Assembly: GCA_016213105.1 (NCBI GenBank) | Contig: JACRBN010000019.1 | Span: 186,001 to 250,000 of the forward strand | Length of the DNA: 64,000 nt | Direction: 5' to 3' | DNA from: Chloroflexota bacterium | Lineage (GTDB): Bacteria > Chloroflexota > Anaerolineae > Anaerolineales > Villigracilaceae | Shown here: positions 26,039 through 33,425 of the stretch, one piece after another | Position numbering within the stretch: the first letter of the stretch is position 1 | Layout: each line of letters begins with the position of its first letter | The notes under the pieces: model-generated | What the model saw: the letters and a program-made list of their open reading frames with translations, nothing else | Told to the model about the DNA's origin: nothing | Databases searched by the model: none | Made by a program: the position numbers and the translations under genes

Positions 26039-26905
26039 ATGCAAAGACGATTAAAGATTGGCGTTTTGTTTTCGCGCGTGCGCGTCGAGGAGAAATGGAT
26101 CTTCGGGGCGATGGAAAAGCGCGGCATTGACTTTGACCGACTCGATGACCGCGCCATACATTTCGATTTGAATGACCCTGCGCCGTGGCAACAATATGAT
26201 GCGGTGCTGGAGCGCAGTATCAGTTACAACAGCGGACTGTACGCGTTGCGCCTGCTGAACTCGTTTGGCGTGCCGACCGTGAACACCGCCTCGGTGGCGG
26301 AGATTTGCGGCGACAAGTTGATGACCAGCGCCGTGCTCGCACGTGATGGAGTCCCGCAACCGCATAACGCGACCGCCTTCACGCCCGAGGCCGCGCTCGA
26401 AGCGATTGAAGCGTTTGGGTATCCCGTGGTGCTGAAGCCCGTGGTCGGTTCGTGGGGACGGCTGCTGGCGAAAGTCAACGACCGCGACGCGGCCGAGGCA
26501 GTGCTGGAGCACAAGTCCACGCTGGGTTCGGTGCAGCACTCGGTGTTCTACATTCAAGAGTACATCGCTAAGCCTGGACGCGACATCCGCGCCATCGTCA
26601 TTGGTGACCGCGTACTGACGGCGATGTATCGCAAGTCCGAGCATTGGATCACGAACACGGCGCGCGGCGGCGAAGGCGAGTTGTGTCCCATCACGCCTGA
26701 GATCGAAGACCTATGCCTGCGCGCGGCCAAGTCTGTGGGCGGCGGAGTCCTGGCAATCGATCTGGTCGAACATCCCGAAAAGGGACTGATGGTCAACGAG
26801 ATCAATCACACGATGGAATTCCATACGATGCAACCTGTGAGCGGGATCGATATCGCGGGGGAGATCGTGGAATATGTGGTGAGGGTGGCAAGGACAAAAC
26901 GTTGA
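26039..26905 (+). CDS. lysX: LysX/ArgX-type ATP-grasp ligase (LysW ligase)
   Basis: This enzyme attaches glutamate (ArgX) or alpha-aminoadipate (LysX) to the LysW C-terminus with ATP. The 288-residue protein is an ATP-grasp ligase: nucleotide-binding [17 protein letters not shown] at about residues 130-146, [11 protein letters not shown], and metal-site [13 protein letters not shown]. The NHTMEF segment resembles Thermus LysX, whereas the operon context argues for glutamate. A dual-specificity enzyme is possible. It starts 31 bases after lysW. Confidence 0.9.
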   Translation: MQRRLKIGVLFSRVRVEEKWIFGAMEKRGIDFDRLDDRAIHFDLNDPAPWQQYDAVLERSISYNSGLYALRLLNSFGVPTVNTASVAEICGDKLMTSAVLARDGVPQPHNATAFTPEAALEAIEAFGYPVVLKPVVGSWGRLLAKVNDRDAAEAVLEHKSTLGSVQHSVFYIQEYIAKPGRDIRAIVIGDRVLTAMYRKSEHWITNTARGGEGELCPITPEIEDLCLRAAKSVGGGVLAIDLVEHPEKGLMVNEINHTMEFHTMQPVSGIDIAGEIVEYVVRVARTKR

Positions 26906-26938
26906 ACGTTGAACGTTTGTTGAAAGGAGCAGTTATTG

Positions 26939-27973
26939 ATGACTACGGTATCTATCATCGGCGGTTCTGGATATGGCGGCGGGGAGTTGTTGCGGTTGTT
27001 GTTGGGGCATCCCAACGTGGAAGTAAAGCAGGTGACGTCGCGCTCGCATTTGGGCGAGTACGTGTACCAAGTCCACCCGAATCTGCGCAAGCGGACTCAA
27101 CTCAAGTTCAGCGATCCTGCCGCGCTGGAGCCTGTCGATTTGCTGTTCCTGGCTCAACCGCATGGACAGGCACAGCATCATATCGAGGAATATGCCAAAC
27201 TTGCGCCGAAGATCATCGATCTGGCGGCGGATTTCCGTCTGCGCGACGCGGCGTTTTACGAGAAGTGGTACGGTGAAAAACATGCCGCGCCCGAGTGGTT
27301 GAGCAAGTTTGTGTATGGCCTGCCAGAACTTCACCGCGCCGAAATGGCGACGGCGAGTTACGTCAGCGGGGTGGGATGCAATGCCACGGCGAGCAATATC
27401 GCGTTGTTGCCGCTGGTCAAAGCGGATTTGATCGATCTGTCCGCCCCCGTGATTATTGAGATCAAAGTAGGTTCGTCGGAAGGCGGGGCAGAGGGGAATT
27501 CGGGCTCGCTTCATGCGGAACGGGCGAATGTGATTCGGACGTTCTCGGCCTTTGGACATCGTCATACCGCGGAGGTGATTCAGGAAATGGGCGTCAAAGA
27601 TGTCTCGCTCACCATGACCGCCGTGGATTTGGTGCGCGGGGTTTTGGCGACGGCTCATGCGAAAGCCAAACCTGGCGTTGCCACGAAAGATTTGTGGAAA
27701 GCCTATCGCGCTGTTGCGAATGAAAATCCGTTCGTGCGCGTGGTCAGGGAACAGCGCGGGATTTATCGCGTCCCTGAGCCGAAGATTTTGGCGGGTTCAA
27801 ATTATGTCGACCTCGGATTCGAACTGGATGAAAGTAACGGTCACATCGTGTCCATGTGTGCGATAGATAATCTCATGAAGGGCGCGTCTGGCTCAGCGGT
27901 GCAGTGCATGAATTTGATGTTGGGCTGGGATGAGACGCTGGGGTTGGAGTTTGCGGGATTGCACCCGATATAA
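26939..27973 (+). CDS. argC: LysY/ArgC, [LysW]-aminoacyl phosphate reductase
   Basis: This NADPH-dependent reductase turns the LysW-bound acyl phosphate into the semialdehyde. The 344-residue protein has the Rossmann loop IIGGSGYGGGELLRLLL at about residues 6-22 and the catalytic Cys in GVGCNATASN. SSEGGAEGNSGSLHAER belongs to the LysY branch rather than classical ArgC. ATG 26939 was preferred over TTG 26936 because AGGAG at 26925-26929 is 9 bases upstream. The gene follows lysX with a 33-base gap. Confidence 0.93.
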   Translation: MTTVSIIGGSGYGGGELLRLLLGHPNVEVKQVTSRSHLGEYVYQVHPNLRKRTQLKFSDPAALEPVDLLFLAQPHGQAQHHIEEYAKLAPKIIDLAADFRLRDAAFYEKWYGEKHAAPEWLSKFVYGLPELHRAEMATASYVSGVGCNATASNIALLPLVKADLIDLSAPVIIEIKVGSSEGGAEGNSGSLHAERANVIRTFSAFGHRHTAEVIQEMGVKDVSLTMTAVDLVRGVLATAHAKAKPGVATKDLWKAYRAVANENPFVRVVREQRGIYRVPEPKILAGSNYVDLGFELDESNGHIVSMCAIDNLMKGASGSAVQCMNLMLGWDETLGLEFAGLHPI

Positions 27974-27983
27974 GAAATATATT

Positions 27984-28103
27984 CGCCCTGAGCGGAACGA
28001 CGAGCGATAGCGAGGAGTGAAGTCGAAGGGCGCTTGTGCAAGCAAAGGTTATATCAAATGTCCTTCGACTGTGCAGCGCAAAAAAGCGCTGCTCCGCTCA
28101 GGA
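27984..28103. repeat. Paired palindromic repeats, CCCTGAGCGGA / TCGAAGGG type
   Basis: The first element (27984-28032) runs from CGCCCTGAGCGGA to GTCGAAGGGCG. The second (28061-28103) runs from TCCTTCGACTG to CCGCTCAGGA in the opposite orientation. They fill the gap before lysZ. Confidence 0.7.
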
Positions 28104-28119
28104 CGAAGTTGGAGAACTT

Positions 28120-28935
28120 ATGGCTGAATCAATTATCGTTGTCAAACTCGGCGGCACAGAAGGCGTGGATTTTTCCGCGATCTGTCAGGATGCCGTGGAA
28201 TTGTTGAAGCAGGGCAAGCGCCTTGTGTTTGTGCATGGCGGGTCGGCGGAAGCAAATGCGTTGGGCGAAGGTCTCGGTACGCCGCCGAAGATGATCACGT
28301 CGCCTTCGGGATATACGTCACGTTATACAGACCGCAAGACTCTGGAGATCTTTTTAATGGCGGTGAATGGCAAGGTCAATTCGTTGTTGACGGAGCAGTT
28401 GCAAATGCTGGGAGTCAACGCGTTTGGGTTGTGCGGACTGGACGGAAAGTTAATTCAAGCCACACGCAAGGAATCCGTGCAGAGCATTAAGAACGGCAAG
28501 CGCAAGATCATCCGCGATGATTACACGGGGAAGATCGAGGCGGTCAACAGTGAGTTGCTGATGATGTTGCTCAATGCGGGTTATCTGCCAGTCATCGCTC
28601 CTGTGGCAGTCAGCGAAAAAGGCGAGGCGTTGAATGTGGACGCGGATCGCGCCGCGGCGATGGTCGCGTCCGCGCTCAAGGCGGAGACGTTGCTGTTGCT
28701 GACGGCAGTCCCTGGGTTGATGAAGAACTTCCCAGACGAGTCAACGCTCATTCGGCAACTATCGCAGAGTCAACTTGGGGCGGCGGGTGAGGCGGCGCAG
28801 GGTCGCATGAAGAAGAAGGTGCTCGGCGCGGATGAAGCGCTCAAGGGCGGAGTCGGTCGCGTTATCATTGCGGATGGGCGAATCCAAAATCCGATCTCTA
28901 ACGCGCTGACGGGAAACGGAACGGTAATTGCATAA
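28120..28935 (+). CDS. argB: LysZ/ArgB, [LysW]-amino acid kinase
   Basis: This kinase phosphorylates the side-chain carboxylate of the LysW-bound amino acid. The 271-residue protein has the amino-acid kinase fold: VVKLGGTEG near the N-terminus, FVHGGSAEAN, ALNVDADRAAAMVA, and a C-terminal GGVGRVIIADGR. The start ATG at 28120 follows GGAGAA and matches family length. Longer openings run through the repeat upstream. It acts between lysX and lysY. The LysW-type substrate site cannot be told apart from N-acetylglutamate kinase by eye, and context decides. Confidence 0.92.
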   Translation: MAESIIVVKLGGTEGVDFSAICQDAVELLKQGKRLVFVHGGSAEANALGEGLGTPPKMITSPSGYTSRYTDRKTLEIFLMAVNGKVNSLLTEQLQMLGVNAFGLCGLDGKLIQATRKESVQSIKNGKRKIIRDDYTGKIEAVNSELLMMLLNAGYLPVIAPVAVSEKGEALNVDADRAAAMVASALKAETLLLLTAVPGLMKNFPDESTLIRQLSQSQLGAAGEAAQGRMKKKVLGADEALKGGVGRVIIADGRIQNPISNALTGNGTVIA

Positions 28936-28990
28936 CGGAGTCGAAAGTCGGAGACTTTCGATAGCCAACGTCTGGAGACGTTGGACTCCG
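28936..28990. repeat. Double-hairpin repeat with CGGAGT/ACTCCG ends
   Basis: The hairpins are CGAAAGTC/GACTTTCG and CCAACGTC/GACGTTGG. The element begins directly after the lysZ stop codon. Confidence 0.8.
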
Positions 28991-29004
28991 AAAAAAGAGG
29001 AACC

Positions 29005-30171
29005 ATGAATTTTGCTGAAATTGAAAACAAACACACTTCAGGCGTGTATGCCAAGCAGGCGCTGACCATTGTCCGCGGGCAAGGCGCGTCATTGTTCGAT
29101 GTGGACGGCAACGAATATCTGGATTGCTCGTCGGGACATGGCGTCGCCAATCTCGGTCACGCCCACCCGAAAATTGCGGAGGCGCTCTACAAGCAGGCGA
29201 ATACGCTGATTACTTTGTTCGAGTCATTTCCCAACGATCAGCGCGCCATGCTGATGGAAAAGATCACGGCGTTGGTTCCTGGCATGGACAGAGTCTTCTT
29301 CTGCAACTCGGGCACGGAAGCGGTGGAGGCGGCGTTCAAGTTTGCGCGCATTTCCACGGGACGCAAGAACTTCATCGCGGCGATGCGCGCGTTTCATGGA
29401 CGGACGTTCGGTTCGCTCTCGGCCACTTTCAACAAAAAATATCGCGAAGGCTTTGAGCCATTGTTGCCTGGCGTTTCGCATGTGGCGTACAACAATATCG
29501 AAGCATTGGACAAAGCCGTAAATGAAGAAACCGCCGCTGTGATCTTGGAAGTGGTGCAGGGCGAGGGCGGTGTGTATCCCGCAAGTTTGGAGTATGTTCA
29601 CGCGGTGCGGCGGATCTGCGATGAACGCGGTGCGTTGTTGATCGTGGATGAAATCCAAACGGGCTTTGGTCGCACGGGTAGGATGTTTGCGATTCAACAT
29701 TTTGGTGTTACACCCGATCTGCTGACCTGTGCCAAGTCCATCGCAGGCGGTGTGCCGATGGGTGCGGTGTTGATCGGCGCGAACGTGAAGAATTTGACAC
29801 CTGGTGTGCATGGCTCGACTTTTGGTGGAAATCCGCTTTCGTGCGCGGCGGCCAATGCGGCGCTGGACGTGATGGCGGAGGAAGACCTGCCACGCCAGGC
29901 CGAGGTCAAGGGTGCGTATTTGATGGATCGCTTGAAGCGGATTCAGTCGCCGCACATCCGCGAGGTGCGCGGACTTGGACTAATGATCGGCATCGAGATG
30001 AAGCAGAAGGTCGCGCCGTATCTCAAGGCGCTGCAGGAGAGGAAAATCATTGCTTTGAATGCAGGTATGACGGTGATTCGGCTGCTTCCGCCGTTGGTGA
30101 TTACCTACGAACAGATTGACCGTTTGGTGAACGTGTTGACCGATGCTTTGACGCAAGATGCAAATGACTAA
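29005..30171 (+). CDS. argD: LysJ/ArgD, [LysW]-aminotransferase
   Basis: This PLP enzyme aminates the LysW-bound semialdehyde. The 388-residue class-III aminotransferase contains [31 protein letters not shown] and the cofactor site [12 protein letters not shown]. The Schiff-base Lys is in [10 protein letters not shown]. The start has AAGAGG upstream. Its stop lies 14 bases inside the start of lysK, so translation is probably coupled. Acetylornithine aminotransferase (ArgD) is the classical homologue; the neighbouring lysW argues for the LysW-bound substrate. Confidence 0.94.
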   Translation: MNFAEIENKHTSGVYAKQALTIVRGQGASLFDVDGNEYLDCSSGHGVANLGHAHPKIAEALYKQANTLITLFESFPNDQRAMLMEKITALVPGMDRVFFCNSGTEAVEAAFKFARISTGRKNFIAAMRAFHGRTFGSLSATFNKKYREGFEPLLPGVSHVAYNNIEALDKAVNEETAAVILEVVQGEGGVYPASLEYVHAVRRICDERGALLIVDEIQTGFGRTGRMFAIQHFGVTPDLLTCAKSIAGGVPMGAVLIGANVKNLTPGVHGSTFGGNPLSCAAANAALDVMAEEDLPRQAEVKGAYLMDRLKRIQSPHIREVRGLGLMIGIEMKQKVAPYLKALQERKIIALNAGMTVIRLLPPLVITYEQIDRLVNVLTDALTQDAND

Positions 30172-31264
30172 TCAATTACCAATTACCAATTACCAAACAG
30201 CCGAAACACTTATCGGACTCGTCTCGCAATACAGCCCCTCGGGCCAGGAGCACGGCGCAGTGGAATGGCTGGTGTCGCGGATGAAGGCGTTGGGATATGA
30301 TGATGCGTTCGTGGATGCCGCGGGCAATGCTGTCGGTGTGATGGGGCAGGGGCCGCGGCAGGTGGTGTTGCTGGGACATATCGATACGGTACCTGGGGAA
30401 ATTCCTGCGCAAATTGTAGCGGAGCATGCTCCGCCCCTACTGTACGGCCGCGGCTCCGTTGACGCCAAGGGCCCTCTGGCGTGTTTTGTGGATGCGGTGG
30501 CGCAGGTCGGCGTGAAGGATGGCTGGCAGTTCGTGGTCATTGGAGCGATTGAGGAGGAACGCGATTCGGACGGCGCGCGCTTTGTGGCTGATGAATACAA
30601 GCCTGATTTCGCCATTATCGGCGAGCCGAATCAGTGGGATCGAGTAGCGCTGGGATACAAGGGCAGCGCGTGGGCAAACGTGACAGTCAGGCGTGAACAG
30701 GCGCATACCGCCAGCGGCGAGGAGACGGCGGCCGAGGCGGCGGTGGAGGTGTGGTTGAAGGTCAAGGCGTATGTGGAGGCGTTCAACGCGGACAAGCCCA
30801 AAGCATTTGATAAACTCCTGCTCACCCTGCGCGGCATGGAGTCGGACTCGGATGACTTCGAGCAGTGGGCGCGGCTGAAGGTGGGAGTCCGCCTGCCGGT
30901 GGAGGTTTCGCCTGAGGCTTGGTATGAAACATTAAACGAACCCCTAAAGGTCTCGAAGACCTTTAGGGGTTTGGTGGAACCAACAGGCTTCGCCATCCCT
31001 GCCTGGGCGTGCGAAAAAAACACGAAGCTGGTGCGCGCTTTCTTAAACGGAATCCGCTCACAGGGCGGGGAGCCGCGCTTCGTCTACAAAACGGGGACCG
31101 CCGATTTGAACATCGTCGCGCCCGTTTGGCGGTGTCCATCCGTGGTGTACGGTCCAGGAGATTCCGCTTTGGATCATACGCCGAACGAGCACATCGACCT
31201 GGAGGATTATCGCAGGGCGGTGAAAGTGTTGAGCGCTGTCTTGTCGAAGTTAGCCGATGACTGA
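30158..31264 (+). CDS. lysK: LysK/ArgE, [LysW]-lysine/ornithine hydrolase
   Basis: This M20-family metallopeptidase releases the product from LysW, the last carrier-bound step. The 368-residue protein has metal-site motifs LLGHIDTVPG, SVDAKGPLA and IEEERDSDG. It carries two in-frame palindromes: residues around VAEHAPP (30416-30440) and NEPLKVSKTFRGLVEP (30939-30971). The N-terminal codons also contain a triple AATTACC repeat, so the first ~15 residues may be repeat-derived and a later start is possible. It closes the arginine operon, and no classical terminator follows before the ilv promoter. No ornithine carbamoyltransferase gene is in the window. Confidence 0.9.
   Translation: MQMTNQLPITNYQTAETLIGLVSQYSPSGQEHGAVEWLVSRMKALGYDDAFVDAAGNAVGVMGQGPRQVVLLGHIDTVPGEIPAQIVAEHAPPLLYGRGSVDAKGPLACFVDAVAQVGVKDGWQFVVIGAIEEERDSDGARFVADEYKPDFAIIGEPNQWDRVALGYKGSAWANVTVRREQAHTASGEETAAEAAVEVWLKVKAYVEAFNADKPKAFDKLLLTLRGMESDSDDFEQWARLKVGVRLPVEVSPEAWYETLNEPLKVSKTFRGLVEPTGFAIPAWACEKNTKLVRAFLNGIRSQGGEPRFVYKTGTADLNIVAPVWRCPSVVYGPGDSALDHTPNEHIDLEDYRRAVKVLSAVLSKLADD
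30416..30440. repeat. In-frame palindrome in lysK, GTAG...CTAC type
   Basis: The core CGGAGCATGCTCCG (30420-30433) is a perfect 14-bp palindrome bounded by GTAG and CCCCTAC. Its ends resemble the intergenic GTAGGGGC repeat at 43986-44044. Confidence 0.75.
30939..30971. repeat. In-frame palindrome in lysK, 15-bp perfect stem
   Basis: AACCCCTAAAGGTCT at 30939-30953 and its exact complement at 30957-30971 flank a 3-base loop. The length of 33 bases keeps the frame. Confidence 0.85.
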
Positions 31265-31279
31265 AGGCCTCGACGATTT

Positions 31280-31350
31280 TGTAAACATTAGGTTAATCGT
31301 TTACATTTGCGAAAAATGCCCCTTGACGGATTCTCGAATCGGCCTATAAT
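31280..31350 (+). promoter_or_regulatory. Promoter of the ilv-leu operon with upstream inverted repeat
   Basis: TTGACG (31323-31328) and TATAAT (31345-31350) are 16 bases apart. Transcription should begin near 31357. TGTAAAC (31280-31286) and GTTTACA (31299-31305) form an inverted repeat 12 bases apart that ends 17 bases before the -35 box, a position suited to an activator. The protein that binds it is unknown. Confidence 0.75.
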
Positions 31351-31371
31351 CGGGCGAAATACCTACAGCCC

Positions 31372-31476
31372 ATGAATACTTCCCTGTTCACCCTCGTAGT
31401 TGTCGTCCTTCTTGCGGTCCTTATTATTAAGGATCAATTTTCGGTTAGGATGGCAACGGTGAGAGTGCAAAAGTAA
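31372..31476 (+). CDS. ilvL: Branched-chain leader peptide of the ilv-leu attenuator
   Basis: A 34-codon ORF between the promoter and a strong terminator encodes MNTSLFTLVVVVLLAVLII followed by a hydrophilic tail. Residues 8-19 contain 11 branched-chain amino acids in 12. Overall 15 of 34 residues are Val, Leu or Ile. This is the pattern of enterobacterial ilvL/ivbL leader peptides, and all three regulatory amino acids are products of the enzymes downstream. No clear ribosome-binding site is seen in the ~15-base 5' region. The symbol is by analogy; expression is untested. Confidence 0.8.
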   Translation: MNTSLFTLVVVVLLAVLIIKDQFSVRMATVRVQK

Positions 31477-31528
31477 CACACTCACGCAGGAACAAAGAGC
31501 CGCCCTAACCAGGCGGCTCTTTTTGTTT
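31399..31528 (+). promoter_or_regulatory. Transcription attenuator of the ilv-leu operon
   Basis: Three mutually exclusive structures pair by hand. Stem 1:2 joins 31399-31409 (Val-Val-Val-Leu codons) to 31447-31457, 11 pairs with two G-U. Stem 2:3, the antiterminator, joins 31443-31454 to 31499-31510, 12 positions with one mismatch and one G-U. Stem 3:4, the terminator, joins 31494-31504 to 31512-31522 perfectly and is followed by TTTTTG. A further hairpin, 31459-31467 with 31477-31485, holds the leader stop codon in its loop. Stalling at Val/Leu/Ile codons would favour 2:3 and read-through. Confidence 0.85.
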
Positions 31529-31539
31529 ATCAAAATTCA

Positions 31540-31634
31540 AGACCTGACATGTCTCCGCGAAAGCCTGATCGTTTATGACCTTTGCCTACGCGGAGACACC
31601 GCAAGCAACGGCGCGGATGAGACCTGTCAGGTCT
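31540..31634. repeat. Nested palindromic repeat before ilvD
   Basis: AGACCTGACA (31540-31549) and TGTCAGGTCT (31625-31634) form the outer arms. TCTCCGCG (31552-31559) and CGCGGAGA (31589-31596) form the inner arms. Confidence 0.7.
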
Positions 31635-31651
31635 GAGACCAAAGGAGCCTC

Positions 31652-33319
31652 ATGCGTTCGGATACCGTCAAGAAAGGGTACGACAAAGCACCACATCGCG
31701 CGTTGCTGCGCGCCACGGGGGTTCAGGAAGGTGACTTCGAGAAGCCGTTTGTTGCCATTGTCAATTCTTATGTTGATATTGTGCCAGGCCACGTCCACTT
31801 GCAGGATTTCGGCAGGCTGGTGAAGGACGCCGTGCGCGCGGCGGGCGGGGTTCCGTTCGAGTTCAACACCATCGGCGTGGATGATGGCATCGCGATGGGC
31901 CACATGGGTATGAAATATTCGCTGCCGTCGCGCGAACTGATCGCCGACTGCGTGGAAACCATGATCGAGGCGCACCGCTTCGATGCGATGGTCTGCATCC
32001 CCAACTGCGACAAGATCGTGCCTGGGATGCTGCTGGCCGCCATGCGCGTCAACATCCCGACCATCTTCGTCTCGGGCGGGCCGATGGCTGCGGGCCGCAC
32101 GCCTGACGGCGAGGCCATCGATTTGATTTCCGTGTTCGAAGGCGTGGGGGCATTCTCAGCGGGGAAGATCGATGAGAAGCGTTTGTCCATTTTGGAAAGA
32201 TTTGCCTGTCCGTCCTGCGGCTCGTGTTCGGGGATGTTCACGGCCAACTCGATGAACTGCCTGATGGAAGCCATCGGCCTGGCGCTGCCGTACAACGGCT
32301 CTGCGCTGGCGAAGACGCCCGAACGTGAAGAGCTGGCAAAGCGCGCCGCGGTGCAGGTCATGACCCTGATCGAACGTGACCTCAAGCCGCGCGACATCGT
32401 GACTGCGGATGCCATCGATGATGCCTTCGCCCTGGATATGGCGATGGGCGGCTCGTCGAACACGGTGCTGCACACGCTGGCGCTGGCGAATGAAGCGGGC
32501 GTGGATTATCCGTTGAGTCGCATCAACGCCGTGGCTGACAAGGTGCCGCACATCTGCAAGGTTTCGCCTGCGGGCAAGTGGCACATGGAGGATGTCCACC
32601 GCGCGGGCGGCATCCCCGCGATTTTGAACGAAGTCCAGCGCGAGACGGGCATGTTACACCTCGACCGCATCACGGTCAGCGGCACAACGCTGGGGGAATC
32701 GATCCAGGGGTGTGAGACCAAAGATGACGATGTGATTCGTCGCTACGAAAATGCGCATTCCAAGCGCGGCGGACTGTCGATCCTGTTTGGCAATCTAGCG
32801 CCCAACGGCGCGGTGGTCAAGGTCGGCGGTGTGAGCGCGGCCATGATGAAGTTCAGCGGACCCGCGCGGATTTACGAGTCGCAGGACGCGGCGCTGGCGG
32901 GCATCCTGGCCAACGAAGTCAAGGCGGGGGACGTGGTCGTGGTCCGCTACGAGGGGCCGAAGGGCGGGCCAGGGATGCAGGAGATGCTCTCGCCGACTTC
33001 CGCCATCATGGGCCAGGGTTTGGGCGACAAAGTGGCGTTGATTACCGATGGCCGTTTCAGCGGCGGGACGCGCGGCGCGTGCATCGGCCACGTCTCGCCC
33101 GAGGCGGCGGCGGGCGGCCCGATTGGCGCACTCAAAGCTGGGGACATGATCGACATCGATTTAACGGAACGCAGGCTCGAGGTCCGCTTGAGCGCGGAGG
33201 AGATCCAGAGTCGGCTCGCGGCGCTGCCTCCATTCCAGTCCAACGTGCAGAGCAAGTGGCTGAAACGCTATTCGTATTTCGTGACCAGCGCCGATACGGG
33301 CGCAGTACTACAAAGTTAA
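31652..33319 (+). CDS. ilvD: IlvD, dihydroxy-acid dehydratase
   Basis: IlvD dehydrates the dihydroxy acids in valine and isoleucine synthesis using an iron-sulfur cluster. The 555-residue protein has [11 protein letters not shown] and [16 protein letters not shown], which supply the cluster cysteines, and the C-terminal [14 protein letters not shown]. The ATG follows AAAGGAG. It is the first enzyme gene after the attenuator. ilvB starts about 100 bases downstream after a repeat. Confidence 0.96.
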   Translation: MRSDTVKKGYDKAPHRALLRATGVQEGDFEKPFVAIVNSYVDIVPGHVHLQDFGRLVKDAVRAAGGVPFEFNTIGVDDGIAMGHMGMKYSLPSRELIADCVETMIEAHRFDAMVCIPNCDKIVPGMLLAAMRVNIPTIFVSGGPMAAGRTPDGEAIDLISVFEGVGAFSAGKIDEKRLSILERFACPSCGSCSGMFTANSMNCLMEAIGLALPYNGSALAKTPEREELAKRAAVQVMTLIERDLKPRDIVTADAIDDAFALDMAMGGSSNTVLHTLALANEAGVDYPLSRINAVADKVPHICKVSPAGKWHMEDVHRAGGIPAILNEVQRETGMLHLDRITVSGTTLGESIQGCETKDDDVIRRYENAHSKRGGLSILFGNLAPNGAVVKVGGVSAAMMKFSGPARIYESQDAALAGILANEVKAGDVVVVRYEGPKGGPGMQEMLSPTSAIMGQGLGDKVALITDGRFSGGTRGACIGHVSPEAAAGGPIGALKAGDMIDIDLTERRLEVRLSAEEIQSRLAALPPFQSNVQSKWLKRYSYFVTSADTGAVLQS

Positions 33320-33323
33320 TTGC

Positions 33324-33407
33324 CGTCATTGCGAGTCTGCGAGAAGCAATCCCCAACTTACGAGGAGATTGCTTCGGACGAAGAGCAAGAGCATCCTCGC
33401 AATGACG
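33324..33407. repeat. Palindromic repeat, CGTCATTGCGAG family (copy 2)
   Basis: It has the same outer CGTCATTGCGAG/CTCGCAATGACG and inner GAAGCAATC/GATTGCTTC arms as copy 1. It lies between ilvD and ilvB. Confidence 0.85.
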
Positions 33408-33425
33408 AAGATAAAGGAGCAGAGA

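Noticed and set aside
31357-31530. T-box leader in front of ilvD
   Set aside because: No T-box motif found; a leader peptide with branched-chain codons is present instead.
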